64,000 nucleotides of DNA from a bacterium. GTDB lineage: Bacteria > Sysuimicrobiota > Sysuimicrobiia > Sysuimicrobiales > Segetimicrobiaceae. The notes under the pieces are model-generated. The model was not told where the DNA came from and searched no databases. It saw nothing but the letters and a program-made list of their open reading frames with translations. The position numbers were made by a program, and so were the translations under genes. The stretch lies in NCBI GenBank assembly GCA_035691305.1, contig DASSJF010000082.1:124001-188000 (forward strand), given 5' to 3'. Positions 1 to 8,520 of this stretch are shown in pieces (within the stretch, counting starts at the first letter, position 1; each line of letters starts with the position of its first letter).

Positions 1-202
1 CTCCGGCCGGGTCGCCGCCGGTTGACGGCGCGATCGCCGATAGCGCAGGGCCCCCTCGTGACAAGGTCGTCTTCCAAGCCCGCCGGGACGAACCGGCCCG
101 CGAGATCGTGCACGGTCTTGTATGTGTCGGTTTATCCTTCCAAAACGGATAGCGGCGTCTCCGCGTGGCGCGTACCATCGGTGTGACGATGGAGGTGGTG
201 GT

Positions 203-1399
203 ATGCTGAACCTACACGACGTCGCGGCGCAGACGAACGGAGCGCGCGCGAGCGAGGATCACGTAAACGGGATGCGCACGGACAGGCTCCTTCGCGACGG
301 CGTCCCCGCCGGTGGAACGCAAACGGGCGGCCGGAACGGCCTCGGCGCGAACGACGACCGCCGGTGGCAGGCGGTGCTCACGCGCGACGCGTCGGCCGAC
401 GGCACTTTCGTCTTCGCCGTGCGCTCGACCGGCATCTACTGCCGGCCTTCGTGTCCGGCGCGCCGGCCGAAGCGCGACCGCGTCCGGTTCTTCCGGGAGC
501 CCAGGCAGGCGGCGGAGGCCGGCTACCGCCCGTGCCGGCGATGCCGCCCCGACGTCCTCCGCGAACGCCGCGACGCCGTCGCGCTCGTCCAGCACGCGTG
601 CCGGTTCATCGAGGCCCACCTCGACATGCCGCTCAAACTCACGTCGCTGGCCGGCGCCCTCGAGAGCCGGCCGCAGGCGATCCGCCACGCGTTCGCCCAG
701 GTTCTCGGCATTACGCCGAAGCGGTACGTCGACGCGTGCCGGCTCGATATCGTCAAGGCCCGGCTGCGTGCGCAGGCGGCGGTGACGACCGCCCTCTACG
801 ACGCGGGGTACGGGTCGAGCAGCCGGCTGTACGAACGCGCCGGGGAGCGGCTCGGCATGACGCCCGCGGCGTACCGCCGCGGCGGGGCCGGGGCGACGAT
901 CCGATACACGACCGTGGCCACTCCGCTCGGGCGTCTGATGGTGGGCCGCACCGACCGGGGAATCTGCGCGGTGTCGCTCGGTGACGGCGACGCGGCTCAC
1001 GCCGCGGCGCTACGGACCGAATATCCGGCGGCGCGCCTCGTGCGGGATGATCGGGCGCTCGCGCCGGCGGTGCGGTCGATCCTGGGATACCTCGACGGCC
1101 GCGAGACGCGCCTCGATCTGCCCGTCGACATCCGGGCGACGGCGTTTCAGGCGCGGGTGTGGGAGGCGTTGCGCGCGATCCCGTACGGTGCGACGCGCTC
1201 GTACAGCGAGGTCGCGCGCGCCATCGGGCGACCGGCGGCCGTCCGCGCCGTCGCGCGGGCCTGCGCGGCGAACCCCGTGCCGCTCGTCATCCCGTGCCAT
1301 CGCGTCGTCCAGAGCGACGGCGGCCTCGGCGGCTACCGGCTTGGGGTCGAGCGGAAGCGGGCGCTGCTCGAGCGGGAGGCCGCGGCCGGGCACCGCTGA
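203..1399 (+). CDS. ada: Ada: methyl-phosphotriester sensor, AraC-type activator and O6-alkylguanine-DNA alkyltransferase
   Basis: Suicide repair enzyme and activator of the alkylation response. The Ada zinc domain shows GIYCRPSC and GYRPCRRC, giving Cys80, Cys84, Cys111 and Cys114. An AraC-type helix-turn-helix pair follows at about 125-230, then the alkyltransferase domain with the acceptor motif IPCHRV (Cys365). Length is 398 residues. I chose the ATG at 203 because GGAGGTGG lies at 191-198; an in-frame ATG at 122 has no ribosome site. About 50 residues precede the Ada domain and resemble nothing I know, so a start at 272 is possible. Cys80 would be the methyl-accepting switch by analogy with E. 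coli Ada. The first 202 bases of the window hold no other recognisable gene. Confidence 0.95.
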   Translation: MLNLHDVAAQTNGARASEDHVNGMRTDRLLRDGVPAGGTQTGGRNGLGANDDRRWQAVLTRDASADGTFVFAVRSTGIYCRPSCPARRPKRDRVRFFREPRQAAEAGYRPCRRCRPDVLRERRDAVALVQHACRFIEAHLDMPLKLTSLAGALESRPQAIRHAFAQVLGITPKRYVDACRLDIVKARLRAQAAVTTALYDAGYGSSSRLYERAGERLGMTPAAYRRGGAGATIRYTTVATPLGRLMVGRTDRGICAVSLGDGDAAHAAALRTEYPAARLVRDDRALAPAVRSILGYLDGRETRLDLPVDIRATAFQARVWEALRAIPYGATRSYSEVARAIGRPAAVRAVARACAANPVPLVIPCHRVVQSDGGLGGYRLGVERKRALLEREAAAGHR

Positions 1400-1424
1400 A
1401 CGGTCACCCGCCGGAGCGATCTGA

Positions 1425-1454
1425 AGGGGAACTCGGCCGCGAGTTCCCCTTTTT
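1425..1454 (+). terminator. Rho-independent terminator of ada
   Basis: A perfect 11-bp stem (1425-1435 with 1440-1450, AGGGGAACTCG) closes a 4-base loop and runs into TTTTT. It starts 26 bases after the ada stop, so it separates ada from the downstream dehydrogenase. Confidence 0.93.
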
Positions 1455-1564
1455 GATGTCGGTTTGCGACCTCAATCGGGGCAACGTACACGGTAAGGTC
1501 GTGAGAGGATTCATCGCCGGGCGGCGGGAAGCCCCGCTCACTTCCTCGAGAGGAGGACCCGCCG

Positions 1565-2662
1565 GTGCGCGCCGCGGTCTTCTACGAAGTCGGCAAGCCG
1601 CTCGTCGTCGAGGACGTCGATCTCGAGCCGCCGCGTCCGGGCGAAGTGCTGGTCCGGATCGTCGCGACCGGCGTCTGCCACAGCGACCTCCACTATATCA
1701 AAGGGGACCTCACGATGCCGCTGCCGGTGGTGCTCGGGCACGAGGCGTCGGGCGTCATCGCCTCCGTCGGCGCCGGGGTCGAGTCGGTGCGCTCCGGCGA
1801 CCACGTGGTGCTCCTATTCGCGCCGTCGTGCGGCGCGTGTCGGTACTGCGACAGCGGCCGCCCCCATCTGTGCGAGATGCGGTATCGCGTCCGCGGCCGG
1901 ATGCCCGACGGGACCACGCGGCTGCGCCTGCGGGGCGAAGAGATCAACCATTTCACCTGTGTCTCCTCGTGGGCGGAGCAGGCGGTCGTCCCCGAATCGG
2001 GGGTGCTGCGGATCGATCGCGACCTGCCGCTGTCCGTCGCGGCGCTGCTCGGCTGCGCGGTCACGACCGGCGTCGGCGCGGTGGTCAATACCGCGCGCGT
2101 GACGCCCGGCGCCAGCGTGGTGGTGATCGGGCTGGGCGGCGTCGGCCTGAACGTCGTGCAGGGCGCCCGCATCGCCGGCGCCACGACGATCATCGGTGTG
2201 GATCTGCTCGACCACCGCCTCGAAGCGGCACGGCGGTTCGGCGCCACCCACGTCGTGAACGCCAAGCGGGACGACGCGCTGGCGGCGATCCGCGATCTCA
2301 CGGGCGGCGGCGCAGATTTCGCGTTCGAGGTGATCGGGCGGCCGGAGACGGTCCGTCAGGCCGTGGACGCGGTGGCCCGCGGCGGTGTGGCGGTCGCGGT
2401 CGGCATCCCGCCGGCGAAGGCGGAACTCGCCGTGGGCGGGACCGCGTTTGTGATGAACGAGAAACAGCTTCGGGGCTGCTTCTACGGTTCGGCGCGCCTG
2501 CGCGACGACATTCCACGGATGCTCCGGCTGTATTATGGGAGGCAGCTCATGCTCGATGAACTGGTGACCGCGTCGTTCCCGCTCGACCGCGTCAACGAGG
2601 CGGTGGACGCGCTCGATCGCGGCGACGGCCTGCGAACCATCCTGCAGGTGTCGGCGGCGTGA
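1565..2662 (+). CDS. Zinc-dependent medium-chain alcohol dehydrogenase
   Basis: NAD(P)-dependent oxidation of an alcohol to an aldehyde or ketone; the substrate is unknown. The catalytic-zinc ligands are visible as GVCHSD (Cys38) and GHE (His59-Glu60). The structural zinc site is the four-cysteine lobe Cys89, Cys92, Cys95 and Cys103. The Rossmann motif GLGGVGLN lies near residue 180. Length is 365 residues, normal for the family. The start is GTG at 1565, preceded by GAGGAGG. It has its own transcription space between the ada terminator and the carboxypeptidase gene, which begins 11 bases after its stop and may be cotranscribed. Confidence 0.92.
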   Translation: MRAAVFYEVGKPLVVEDVDLEPPRPGEVLVRIVATGVCHSDLHYIKGDLTMPLPVVLGHEASGVIASVGAGVESVRSGDHVVLLFAPSCGACRYCDSGRPHLCEMRYRVRGRMPDGTTRLRLRGEEINHFTCVSSWAEQAVVPESGVLRIDRDLPLSVAALLGCAVTTGVGAVVNTARVTPGASVVVIGLGGVGLNVVQGARIAGATTIIGVDLLDHRLEAARRFGATHVVNAKRDDALAAIRDLTGGGADFAFEVIGRPETVRQAVDAVARGGVAVAVGIPPAKAELAVGGTAFVMNEKQLRGCFYGSARLRDDIPRMLRLYYGRQLMLDELVTASFPLDRVNEAVDALDRGDGLRTILQVSAA

Positions 2663-2673
2663 GGAGGCGTCCA

Positions 2674-3939
2674 ATGCCGCGGCCTGTCTCGCGCCTCGCG
2701 ATTGCCGCGTTGTGCGCGGCCCTGCCGCTCCAGCCGTGGGCCGCGGTTCCCGGTCCGGCCGAGGCGGCCGCGCGGCCGCACGTTCCCGCTGCCCAGCCGG
2801 GCGGGCCGGCCGGTGCGCGCGCCCCGCTCCCGAACGCGGCCGCCGTCCTCATGGAGGTGAGCACGGGCGAAGTGCTCGAGAGCACGAACGCCCACGTGCA
2901 GCACCAACCGGCGAGCCTCGACAAACTGATGACGCTCTATCTCACGCTGCAGGCGATTCACAGCGGACGGCTGACGCCCGACACCAACGTCACGGTCAGC
3001 ACCGAGGCGTGGCGGATCGGCCGCGTGCCCGGCAGCAGCCGGATGTTCCTCAACGTCGGGGACACCGTTACGGTGCGCCAGATGCTGGAGGGCCTGATGG
3101 TCGCGTCGGGCAACGACGCCGCGGAAGCGCTGGCCGAGACGGTCGGCGGATCCGCGGACCGGTTTGTCGAGGAGATGAACGCTACGGCGGAGCGCTTCGG
3201 CATGCACGACACGCACTTCGTCACGCCCCACGGCCTGCCCGCGCCCGGGGAGCACGTGAGCGCCGCCGACATGGCGGTGCTGGCGCGGCACGTTCTGCTG
3301 GAGTTTCCGAAGGCCACGCAGTACAGCAGCCCGCGGTACGAAACCTACGCCGGCATCAAGCAGGCGAATTGGAACAACCTCATCTTTCGCGATTCCCGCG
3401 TGGACGGTCTCAAGACCGGACATACGGAGGAGTCCGGCTACAGCATCGTCGCAACGGCCCGCGACGGCGATCTCCGTCTGGTCGCCGTCGTGCTGGGTGC
3501 GCCTTCCGTGCCGCGCCGTACGGCGCTGGCCGAGGGCATGCTGGCCGCGGGGTTCGCGCACTACACCGTCGTCTCGGTGCCGTGGCAGACGGTCGTGCCG
3601 GCGGTGCTGCGGGTGTACGGCGGCAGCGTACACGCGGTCGCGATCGCGCCCGCCCGTCCGGTGACCGTGCTCGTGCCCCGCGGTTCGCGCGGCGACTTCG
3701 AGGTGACGGAGCAAATCACGGCGCGGCCGTTCGCGCCCGTTGCGCGCGGCCAGGAGGTCGGGACGCTGACGGTGCGGCGCAACGGCCGGGTCGTGCAGAG
3801 TGTGCCGCTGCTCGCCTCGGCCGCCGTCGGGCGCTCGGGCCTCTTCGGACGGTTGTGGGGTGCGATCACGTACGCCGCGGCCTCGTTGCTGCACCGGCAT
3901 CCGGTTACGTCGCGCGGCACGTACTCGCCGCCGAGTTAG
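2674..3939 (+). CDS. Serine-type D-Ala-D-Ala carboxypeptidase (DacF/PBP5 type, peptidase S11)
   Basis: Trims the terminal D-alanine from peptidoglycan pentapeptides outside the cytoplasmic membrane. A signal peptide covers about residues 1-33. The three penicillin-binding motifs are all present: SLDK (Ser81, Lys84), SGN (145-147) and KTG (247-249). A C-terminal domain of PBP5 type follows at about 270-360, and the tail is moderately hydrophobic and basic, as in membrane-anchoring amphipathic helices. The start is ATG 2674 with GAGGAGG just upstream; this purine run overlaps the stop of the preceding dehydrogenase. Length is 421 residues. Confidence 0.94.
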   Translation: MPRPVSRLAIAALCAALPLQPWAAVPGPAEAAARPHVPAAQPGGPAGARAPLPNAAAVLMEVSTGEVLESTNAHVQHQPASLDKLMTLYLTLQAIHSGRLTPDTNVTVSTEAWRIGRVPGSSRMFLNVGDTVTVRQMLEGLMVASGNDAAEALAETVGGSADRFVEEMNATAERFGMHDTHFVTPHGLPAPGEHVSAADMAVLARHVLLEFPKATQYSSPRYETYAGIKQANWNNLIFRDSRVDGLKTGHTEESGYSIVATARDGDLRLVAVVLGAPSVPRRTALAEGMLAAGFAHYTVVSVPWQTVVPAVLRVYGGSVHAVAIAPARPVTVLVPRGSRGDFEVTEQITARPFAPVARGQEVGTLTVRRNGRVVQSVPLLASAAVGRSGLFGRLWGAITYAAASLLHRHPVTSRGTYSPPS

Positions 3940-3959
3940 CCCCGCAGGCGTACGCGGCC

Positions 3960-3995
3960 ACGCGGCCGGCGCACCGGAAGGCGCGCCGGCCGCGT
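3960..3995 (+). terminator. Strong GC hairpin after the carboxypeptidase gene
   Basis: A perfect 13-bp stem (3960-3972 with 3983-3995) with a 10-base loop lies 21 bases after the stop codon. Only a broken T-run (CGCGTTCTT) follows, so it may terminate weakly or mainly protect the RNA end. Confidence 0.6.
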
Positions 3996-4116
3996 CGCGT
4001 TCTTCCGGCCCCTCGCGCGCCCGTTTCGCAGGAGTGCGCGCACGTGGTCCAGAAATCGATTCGATCCCGGGTATCGCCGGTCGGGAGACGGCGGCCGGGG
4101 GCGTGAAGGAGGCGCG

Positions 4117-4695
4117 GTGGAAGAGGGGTTCGAGGTCGAGTCCAGGGTCGAGGCTGCGGAAGAACACCCGCACTGGCTCATCCCCGCCGTGGCGATCACG
4201 ACGGCGCTGCTTGCCGTCTTCGCTGCCTACGCCAGCTTCGCGGGCGGCAAGGCGGTGCACGGGTCGCTGGCGCGGCTGACCGAGGCGTCGCTGTACCAGA
4301 ACCAGGCGTCCGACCAGTGGGCGTTCTATCAGGCCAAGGGGATCAAGCGCCACGTCTTCGAGGTGCAGCGCGACGTCCTGCGGCTGCAGCATACGCCGCA
4401 GGCCGCGGCGCTTGCCGCGCGCTACGATCGCGAGGTGGCGCGCTACACGTCGGATCAAGAGAAGATCAGCAAAGACGCGCAGGCGCTGGAACGGCGACGC
4501 GACGAGGCACGGCAGTCGGCGGAACGGTACGACGTGCTGCACCAGCGCTTCGGCAGCTCGGTGGCGTTCTTCCAGGTGGGGATCGTGTTGTGTTCGGTGG
4601 CGGCGATCGTTCGTCGGCCGCCGCTGTGGTACGGTGGGATCGTCGCGGGCGCGGCCGGCGCCGTGCTGCTGACGCAGGGCTTGGCGGTCGGTTGA
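4117..4695 (+). CDS. DUF4337-type membrane protein
   Basis: A 192-residue protein resembling the DUF4337 family: an N-terminal acidic segment, a membrane helix at about residues 22-42 beginning at HWLIPAVAITTA, a long charged helical region with the family-like segment NQASDQWAFYQAKGIKRHV, and two C-terminal membrane helices (about 145-190). The middle part is probably a coiled coil. Function is unknown in the family. The start is GTG 4117 with AAGGAGG upstream. It is followed 40 bases later by a small unknown gene, probably in the same transcript. Confidence 0.8.
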   Translation: MEEGFEVESRVEAAEEHPHWLIPAVAITTALLAVFAAYASFAGGKAVHGSLARLTEASLYQNQASDQWAFYQAKGIKRHVFEVQRDVLRLQHTPQAAALAARYDREVARYTSDQEKISKDAQALERRRDEARQSAERYDVLHQRFGSSVAFFQVGIVLCSVAAIVRRPPLWYGGIVAGAAGAVLLTQGLAVG

Positions 4696-4735
4696 CGCGT
4701 GCGGCGGACGGGCAGAGACGCGGGGGAGGTGCGGT

Positions 4736-5020
4736 GTGGAGAACCAGTCGGGGTCGGGGGCCGCGGTGTCGACTGAGGCCCAGGCCGCGCGCCGGGAGTG
4801 GGCGGAGCCGCTCCTCGCGGGCATCGTTGTGTCGCTCGTCGCCGAGGCGAAGGACGCGGGATGGAGCGGGCGCCTCGAGTACGTTGTCGAGCTGTGCGTT
4901 CAGGAGATGATGTCGACGCTCGGCATGTCCCGCGAGCAGGTGATCGAGACGCTCCTCCGGTGGTCGGCTGAGCTCGGCGAATCTCTGACCAGGGAGGACG
5001 TGGAGAAGGCCATCGCCTGA
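4736..5020 (+). CDS. Small soluble helical protein, unknown function
   Basis: A 94-residue acidic, helix-rich protein with one cysteine and no membrane segment. I do not recognise a family. The start is GTG 4736, preceded by GGGGGAGGTGC. It sits between the DUF4337 gene and a terminator, so the two genes appear to form a two-gene operon. The C-terminal half alternates hydrophobic and acidic residues, compatible with a small helical bundle or a protein-binding partner. Confidence 0.7.
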   Translation: MENQSGSGAAVSTEAQAARREWAEPLLAGIVVSLVAEAKDAGWSGRLEYVVELCVQEMMSTLGMSREQVIETLLRWSAELGESLTREDVEKAIA

Positions 5021-5066
5021 CCGGCGTCGAGCGCGGCCGCGGGCCGCGCTCCGGTCGCGCCCTCGC

Positions 5067-5099
5067 AGCCGGCGCTCACGGGCGCCGGCTCTCGTTTTT
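5067..5099 (+). terminator. Rho-independent terminator
   Basis: A 9-bp stem AGCCGGCGC (5067-5075) pairs with 5082-5090 across a 6-base loop and is followed by CTCGTTTTT. It ends the DUF4337 operon. Confidence 0.88.
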
Positions 5100-5210
5100 C
5101 GGGGCCGAAACCCGGGTACAGAAACAACAAATGAGTGCGTCACCGTGCCGGTCCGGAAGGAACCGGTCCGCGGCGGCGCGTCGGATCTCTCCATGGAGGT
5201 GGCAGGTACA

Positions 5211-5690
5211 ATGGGACAGATGCATGGTGGCGCGGCGGGAACGCGGGCGCTGATCGCAGCGGCGGTCGTGTCGGTCGTGGGCGCGGCCTGGCCGGCGGCA
5301 GCGTTCGCCGACGGGGCCCTCGCGATCGGACAGCCGTCGGACGTGGCCAATCACGGATTTGCGTTCGGGATCGTCAGCAACGTCTCCAACTCGAGTCAGG
5401 CGTCCAATCAGGCGCTGGACCTCTGCCGGACCGCGAAGGGCGCTTCCTCCGACGCCCGCAGCGTCTGCAAGGTCGTGAAGACGATCAGCCAGCAGTGCGC
5501 CGCGGTGGCGATGGATCCCAAGAAGGGCACCCCGGGCGCCGGCTGGGCCGTCGCCTACGACAAGAAGACGGCGGAGTCGCAGGCGCTCGCGCAGTGTTAC
5601 GACACGGCGGGGACGGGCCGGCAGTCGTTCTGCGTCGTCTCGGCCTCGCAGTGCGACACCGGCATGGGGGCCACGAGGGGCGGACAGTAA
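5211..5690 (+). CDS. Secreted cysteine-rich DUF4189-like protein
   Basis: A 159-residue exported protein: signal peptide at about 1-35 (ending PAAAFADG), then a small domain with regularly spaced cysteines and two repeats of the pattern WAVAYDKKTAESQALAQC, as in DUF4189 proteins. The cysteines would form disulfides outside the membrane. Function is unknown. An in-frame upstream start exists at 5145, but ATG 5211 has GGAGGTGG eight bases ahead (5195-5202), so it is preferred. The gene stands alone between a terminator and the microprotein promoter. Confidence 0.72.
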   Translation: MGQMHGGAAGTRALIAAAVVSVVGAAWPAAAFADGALAIGQPSDVANHGFAFGIVSNVSNSSQASNQALDLCRTAKGASSDARSVCKVVKTISQQCAAVAMDPKKGTPGAGWAVAYDKKTAESQALAQCYDTAGTGRQSFCVVSASQCDTGMGATRGGQ

Positions 5691-5716
5691 GGCGCGCGCG
5701 GAATTCGTGCGGTGTT

Positions 5717-5744
5717 TTGAAACGCGCTATACTGGGAATATAGT
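5717..5744 (+). promoter_or_regulatory. Sigma-70-type promoter for the microprotein
   Basis: TTGAAA at 5717-5722 and TATAGT at 5739-5744 are separated by 16 bases. Transcription would start near 5751, about 36 bases ahead of the ATG at 5787. It stands out because the surrounding DNA is far richer in G and C. Confidence 0.7.
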
Positions 5745-5786
5745 GCGGGATACACCATAGTTCGGATGAACAGGAGGTGGAAAACG

Positions 5787-5858
5787 ATGCTGCTGGCCGG
5801 GTTGCTGCTTCTGGTCGGCTTGGCGCTGTGGGCCACCGGACACCTGATCATCCGCTAA
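5787..5858 (+). CDS. Single-helix membrane microprotein, 23 residues
   Basis: An ATG at 5787 follows a near-perfect ribosome site, AGGAGGTGG at 5772-5780, with six bases between. The reading frame encodes 23 residues and stops at TAA 5856-5858. The product begins MLLAGLLLLVGLALWATG and ends in HLIIR. It is one uninterrupted hydrophobic stretch with a single positive charge and a histidine at the end, so it should span the membrane once. It has its own promoter and no other gene to serve, because the next gene is convergent and its stop lies 19 bases downstream. Function is unknown; short membrane proteins of this sort often modulate a larger membrane complex. Confidence 0.7.
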   Translation: MLLAGLLLLVGLALWATGHLIIR

Positions 5859-5876
5859 GCGGTCCACAGACGATAG

Positions 5877-6905
5877 CTAACCGCCGCCGGTTCTGTCCCT
5901 GGAATCGGCGGCGGTGTGTTGTGCGGGGCGGGCGTCGATTCTGAACGCCCGCCCGGCCGTTTTCCAGTAGATCTGCTCGAGGACGTCCGCGGGAAGGTCG
6001 AGCCCGCGCAGCCTCGGTGCGCCGGCCGCGTCGGGATCCGGGATCGGCGACTCGCACTCGAGATCCGTCTCCCAGAACATCTGATGGACCCAGTACCGCA
6101 CGAGGTAGCGGACCGGGTCGGAGTCCTTGAGCACGACCTGATCCGTCCCGAAGCAGATGCGATCGGCCCAGCGGCCGAAGAACGTGCGCGCGGCCTCGCG
6201 TTGGCGCCCGAGCTCGCGGACGATCCACTTCGTCGCGCTCGTGTCCAGATACAGGTTGGGGTAGCGGGTCAGCAGGTCGGCGAGGTGGTCCAGGTGCTCG
6301 GGATCGCCGCCCATGTGCGCCGCGAGAAACGGCACCGTTGGATACTGTCGCAGCCGGTGTTCCAGCATCGGATACTGATCGGCCTTCGTGCCGTACCTGG
6401 CCGGATCGTACTTGTGCTCGAACCAGCGGTCGGGATCGCTCACGTGCACCAGCACGCCCAGCCCGTGGGCCGCGATCGCCTCGAAGATGCGGTCGAGGCG
6501 GGGGGAATCGAAGAGGAAGTCGAGGCGGTCGCGGATGCGCGGCGCGAACCAGAATTTAATGACGCGCACGCCACTCGCCGCCGCCCGCGGGATCGTCTCG
6601 AGTCCGCGCTCTTCCGGCGGACGGTCGTCGCGCGGCGCGGGGCGGCCGGGGGGCGGCGCGAGCGGCGGCCGGGCGATGATCTCGATCTCACGCGGGTACC
6701 GGCGCCGCAGCGCGAGGCCCTCGTCGAGCTGGGTGATCGCGCCGATCCGCGCGATCCCGTAGCGGCGCCCGGCGTCGACGAGCTCGTGATTGGTGCCGGG
6801 TTCCGTCATGTGGGTGTGCATGTCCACGATGGGACACGACACCTTGCGGGGCGGCGGCGACGCGAATCCGTCGCGCTGCGCTTCGTCGAGATGCTGTCCG
6901 TTCAT
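5877..6905 (-). CDS. Amidohydrolase-2 family metal-dependent hydrolase
   Basis: A TIM-barrel metal hydrolase or decarboxylase of the amidohydrolase-2 (PF04909-like) type, 342 residues. The metal-binding HxH is seen as DMHTH near residue 29, a further histidine as AAHMGG, and the late aspartate as CFGTDQV. The substrate cannot be told from sequence. The start is ATG 6905 with TAGGAG upstream on the minus strand; the longer open frame upstream antisense to the aldehyde dehydrogenase is not coding. A GC inverted repeat (5881-5888 and 5907-5914) lies within its last codons. It is divergent from the aldehyde dehydrogenase, leaving about 135 bases for promoters. Confidence 0.87.
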   Translation of the reverse strand: MNGQHLDEAQRDGFASPPPRKVSCPIVDMHTHMTEPGTNHELVDAGRRYGIARIGAITQLDEGLALRRRYPREIEIIARPPLAPPPGRPAPRDDRPPEERGLETIPRAAASGVRVIKFWFAPRIRDRLDFLFDSPRLDRIFEAIAAHGLGVLVHVSDPDRWFEHKYDPARYGTKADQYPMLEHRLRQYPTVPFLAAHMGGDPEHLDHLADLLTRYPNLYLDTSATKWIVRELGRQREAARTFFGRWADRICFGTDQVVLKDSDPVRYLVRYWVHQMFWETDLECESPIPDPDAAGAPRLRGLDLPADVLEQIYWKTAGRAFRIDARPAQHTAADSRDRTGGG

Positions 6906-7040
6906 TCGGCGGCTCCTACGGCGTCGTCGGTCTCTGCCCGGCATAACGGGCGCGGCCCACACACGAATTTCCCTCGGCAGGAGTCCGGTCCTGCGAAGCA
7001 CGAACGAACGCCTCACCTCACCGTCCCGGGAGGAGATCCG

Positions 7041-8501
7041 ATGAGTACTTCCAGCGTGCACCGCGACGCCGGACCCCGCGTCGTGGTCGACGTCAACCCG
7101 GCCGACACGACCGATGTGCTGGCCGAAGTTCGGCAGGCGACCGCCGCCGACGTGGAACCGGCCGTCGCCCGCGCGAAGGCCGCCTTCGCGAAGTGGCGCG
7201 ACGTGCCGGCCCCCGAGCGCGGCCGCGTGCTCGCGCGGGCCGCGGCGATCACCCGGGCGCGCGCCGATGACCTGGCCCGGCTGCTGACGCGTGAGGAGGG
7301 CAAGATCGTCTCCGAAGCGCGCGGCGAGATCATCCGCGGCGCCGTGCTCTTTGAATGGTTCGCCGGCGAGGGGTTCCGCATGGGCGGGCGTACCCGCCCG
7401 TCCGAGATGCCGTCGACGCTGCTGTTCACGCTGCGCCAGCCTCTCGGCGTTGTCGCGGTCATCACGCCGTGGAACTTCCCCTGGGCGGAGCCGGTGTGGA
7501 AGGCCGGGCCGGCGCTCGTGGCCGGGAATGCCGTCATCCTCAAACCCGCGACGCTCACGCCGCTGCTCGCCGAAGAGTACGCGAAAATCTTGGGTGAAGC
7601 CGGCCTGCCGGAGCACGTGCTCCAGGTCTTGCCGGGCAGCGGCGGGGAGGTCGGAGACGCGCTCGTCGACCATCCGGACGTCAAAGCGGTGTCGTTCACG
7701 GGGTCGACCGCGATCGGCAGCGACGTCTACGCGCGGGCCGCGCGCCGCCTCGCGAAGGTCACCTGCGAGATGGGCGGCAAGAACGCCGTCGTCGTGATGC
7801 CGGATGCGGACCTCGACGTCGCCGCGGCCGGCGTCGCCTCGGGGGCGTTCGGCAGCACCGGACAGCGGTGCACCGCGACCAGCCTGTGCGTGGCGCACCG
7901 CGATATCGTGCGGGACCTCACCGAGCGGATCGTCGCCTCCGCCAAGAAGATGCGGCTCGGCAACGGGTTGGAGAAGGACGTCGACATGGGACCGCTCGTC
8001 GACGCGCACCAACTCGAGAGTGTGCTGGGGTACATCGACGGGGCGCGGCGCGAGGGGTTGCGCGTCGCCACCGGCGGCCGGCGCGCGACCGAGGGCGCGT
8101 GCGAGCGCGGGTACTTCGTCGAGCCGACGGTGTTCGTCGATGTTCCGGCCGGCGCGCGGATCGCGCGGGAGGAGGTCTTCGGCCCCGTCCTCTCGATGAT
8201 CACGGTCGGCTCGCTTGACGAGGCCCTCGCCGTGACCAACGGCGTGACGTACGGCCTCTCTTCGTCCATCTACGCGCGCGACTCATCGGCCATCATGCGC
8301 TTCGTGGACCGCGTCGAGGTCGGCATGGTCCACGTGAACTCTCCGACGGTCGGCGGCGAGGCGCAGGTGCCGTTCGGCGGCATCAAGTGGAGCGGCGTCG
8401 GCGGCCGTGAGATGGCCGAGGAAGGTCTCGAGTTCTACACCGAGCTGAAAACGGTGTTTTTCGACTACACGGGCAAGCCGCGGGAGTCCAAGATTTACTA
8501 A
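7041..8501 (+). CDS. NAD(P)-dependent aldehyde dehydrogenase
   Basis: Oxidises an aldehyde or semialdehyde to the acid. It is 486 residues long with the full set of family motifs: PWNFP (Asn145), the glutamate in CEMGGKN (Glu243), FTGST (219-223) and the catalytic cysteine in GQRCT (Cys277). It resembles the succinate/2,5-dioxovalerate semialdehyde branch, but the substrate is inference. The start is ATG 7041 with GGGAGGAG upstream. It heads a run of eight plus-strand genes ending at the amidase; the M20 hydrolase begins 19 bases after its stop. Confidence 0.93.
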   Translation: MSTSSVHRDAGPRVVVDVNPADTTDVLAEVRQATAADVEPAVARAKAAFAKWRDVPAPERGRVLARAAAITRARADDLARLLTREEGKIVSEARGEIIRGAVLFEWFAGEGFRMGGRTRPSEMPSTLLFTLRQPLGVVAVITPWNFPWAEPVWKAGPALVAGNAVILKPATLTPLLAEEYAKILGEAGLPEHVLQVLPGSGGEVGDALVDHPDVKAVSFTGSTAIGSDVYARAARRLAKVTCEMGGKNAVVVMPDADLDVAAAGVASGAFGSTGQRCTATSLCVAHRDIVRDLTERIVASAKKMRLGNGLEKDVDMGPLVDAHQLESVLGYIDGARREGLRVATGGRRATEGACERGYFVEPTVFVDVPAGARIAREEVFGPVLSMITVGSLDEALAVTNGVTYGLSSSIYARDSSAIMRFVDRVEVGMVHVNSPTVGGEAQVPFGGIKWSGVGGREMAEEGLEFYTELKTVFFDYTGKPRESKIY

Positions 8502-8520
8502 ACCTTCGGACCGCGGGCCC

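Noticed and set aside
1159-2559. Long open frame (466 codons) overlapping ada and the alcohol dehydrogenase
   Set aside because: Its translation is Arg/Ala/Gly-rich with no domain, and it crosses a terminator and two well-supported genes in another frame. Such long shadow frames are expected at this G+C content.
2533-4824. 763-codon minus-strand frame opposite the carboxypeptidase and DUF4337 genes
   Set aside because: Low-complexity Arg/His/Ala translation; the plus-strand genes have full motif sets.
5881-5914. GC inverted repeat as a bidirectional terminator for the microprotein and amidohydrolase
   Set aside because: It lies inside the last codons of the amidohydrolase, has an 18-base loop and lacks a T-run in either direction.
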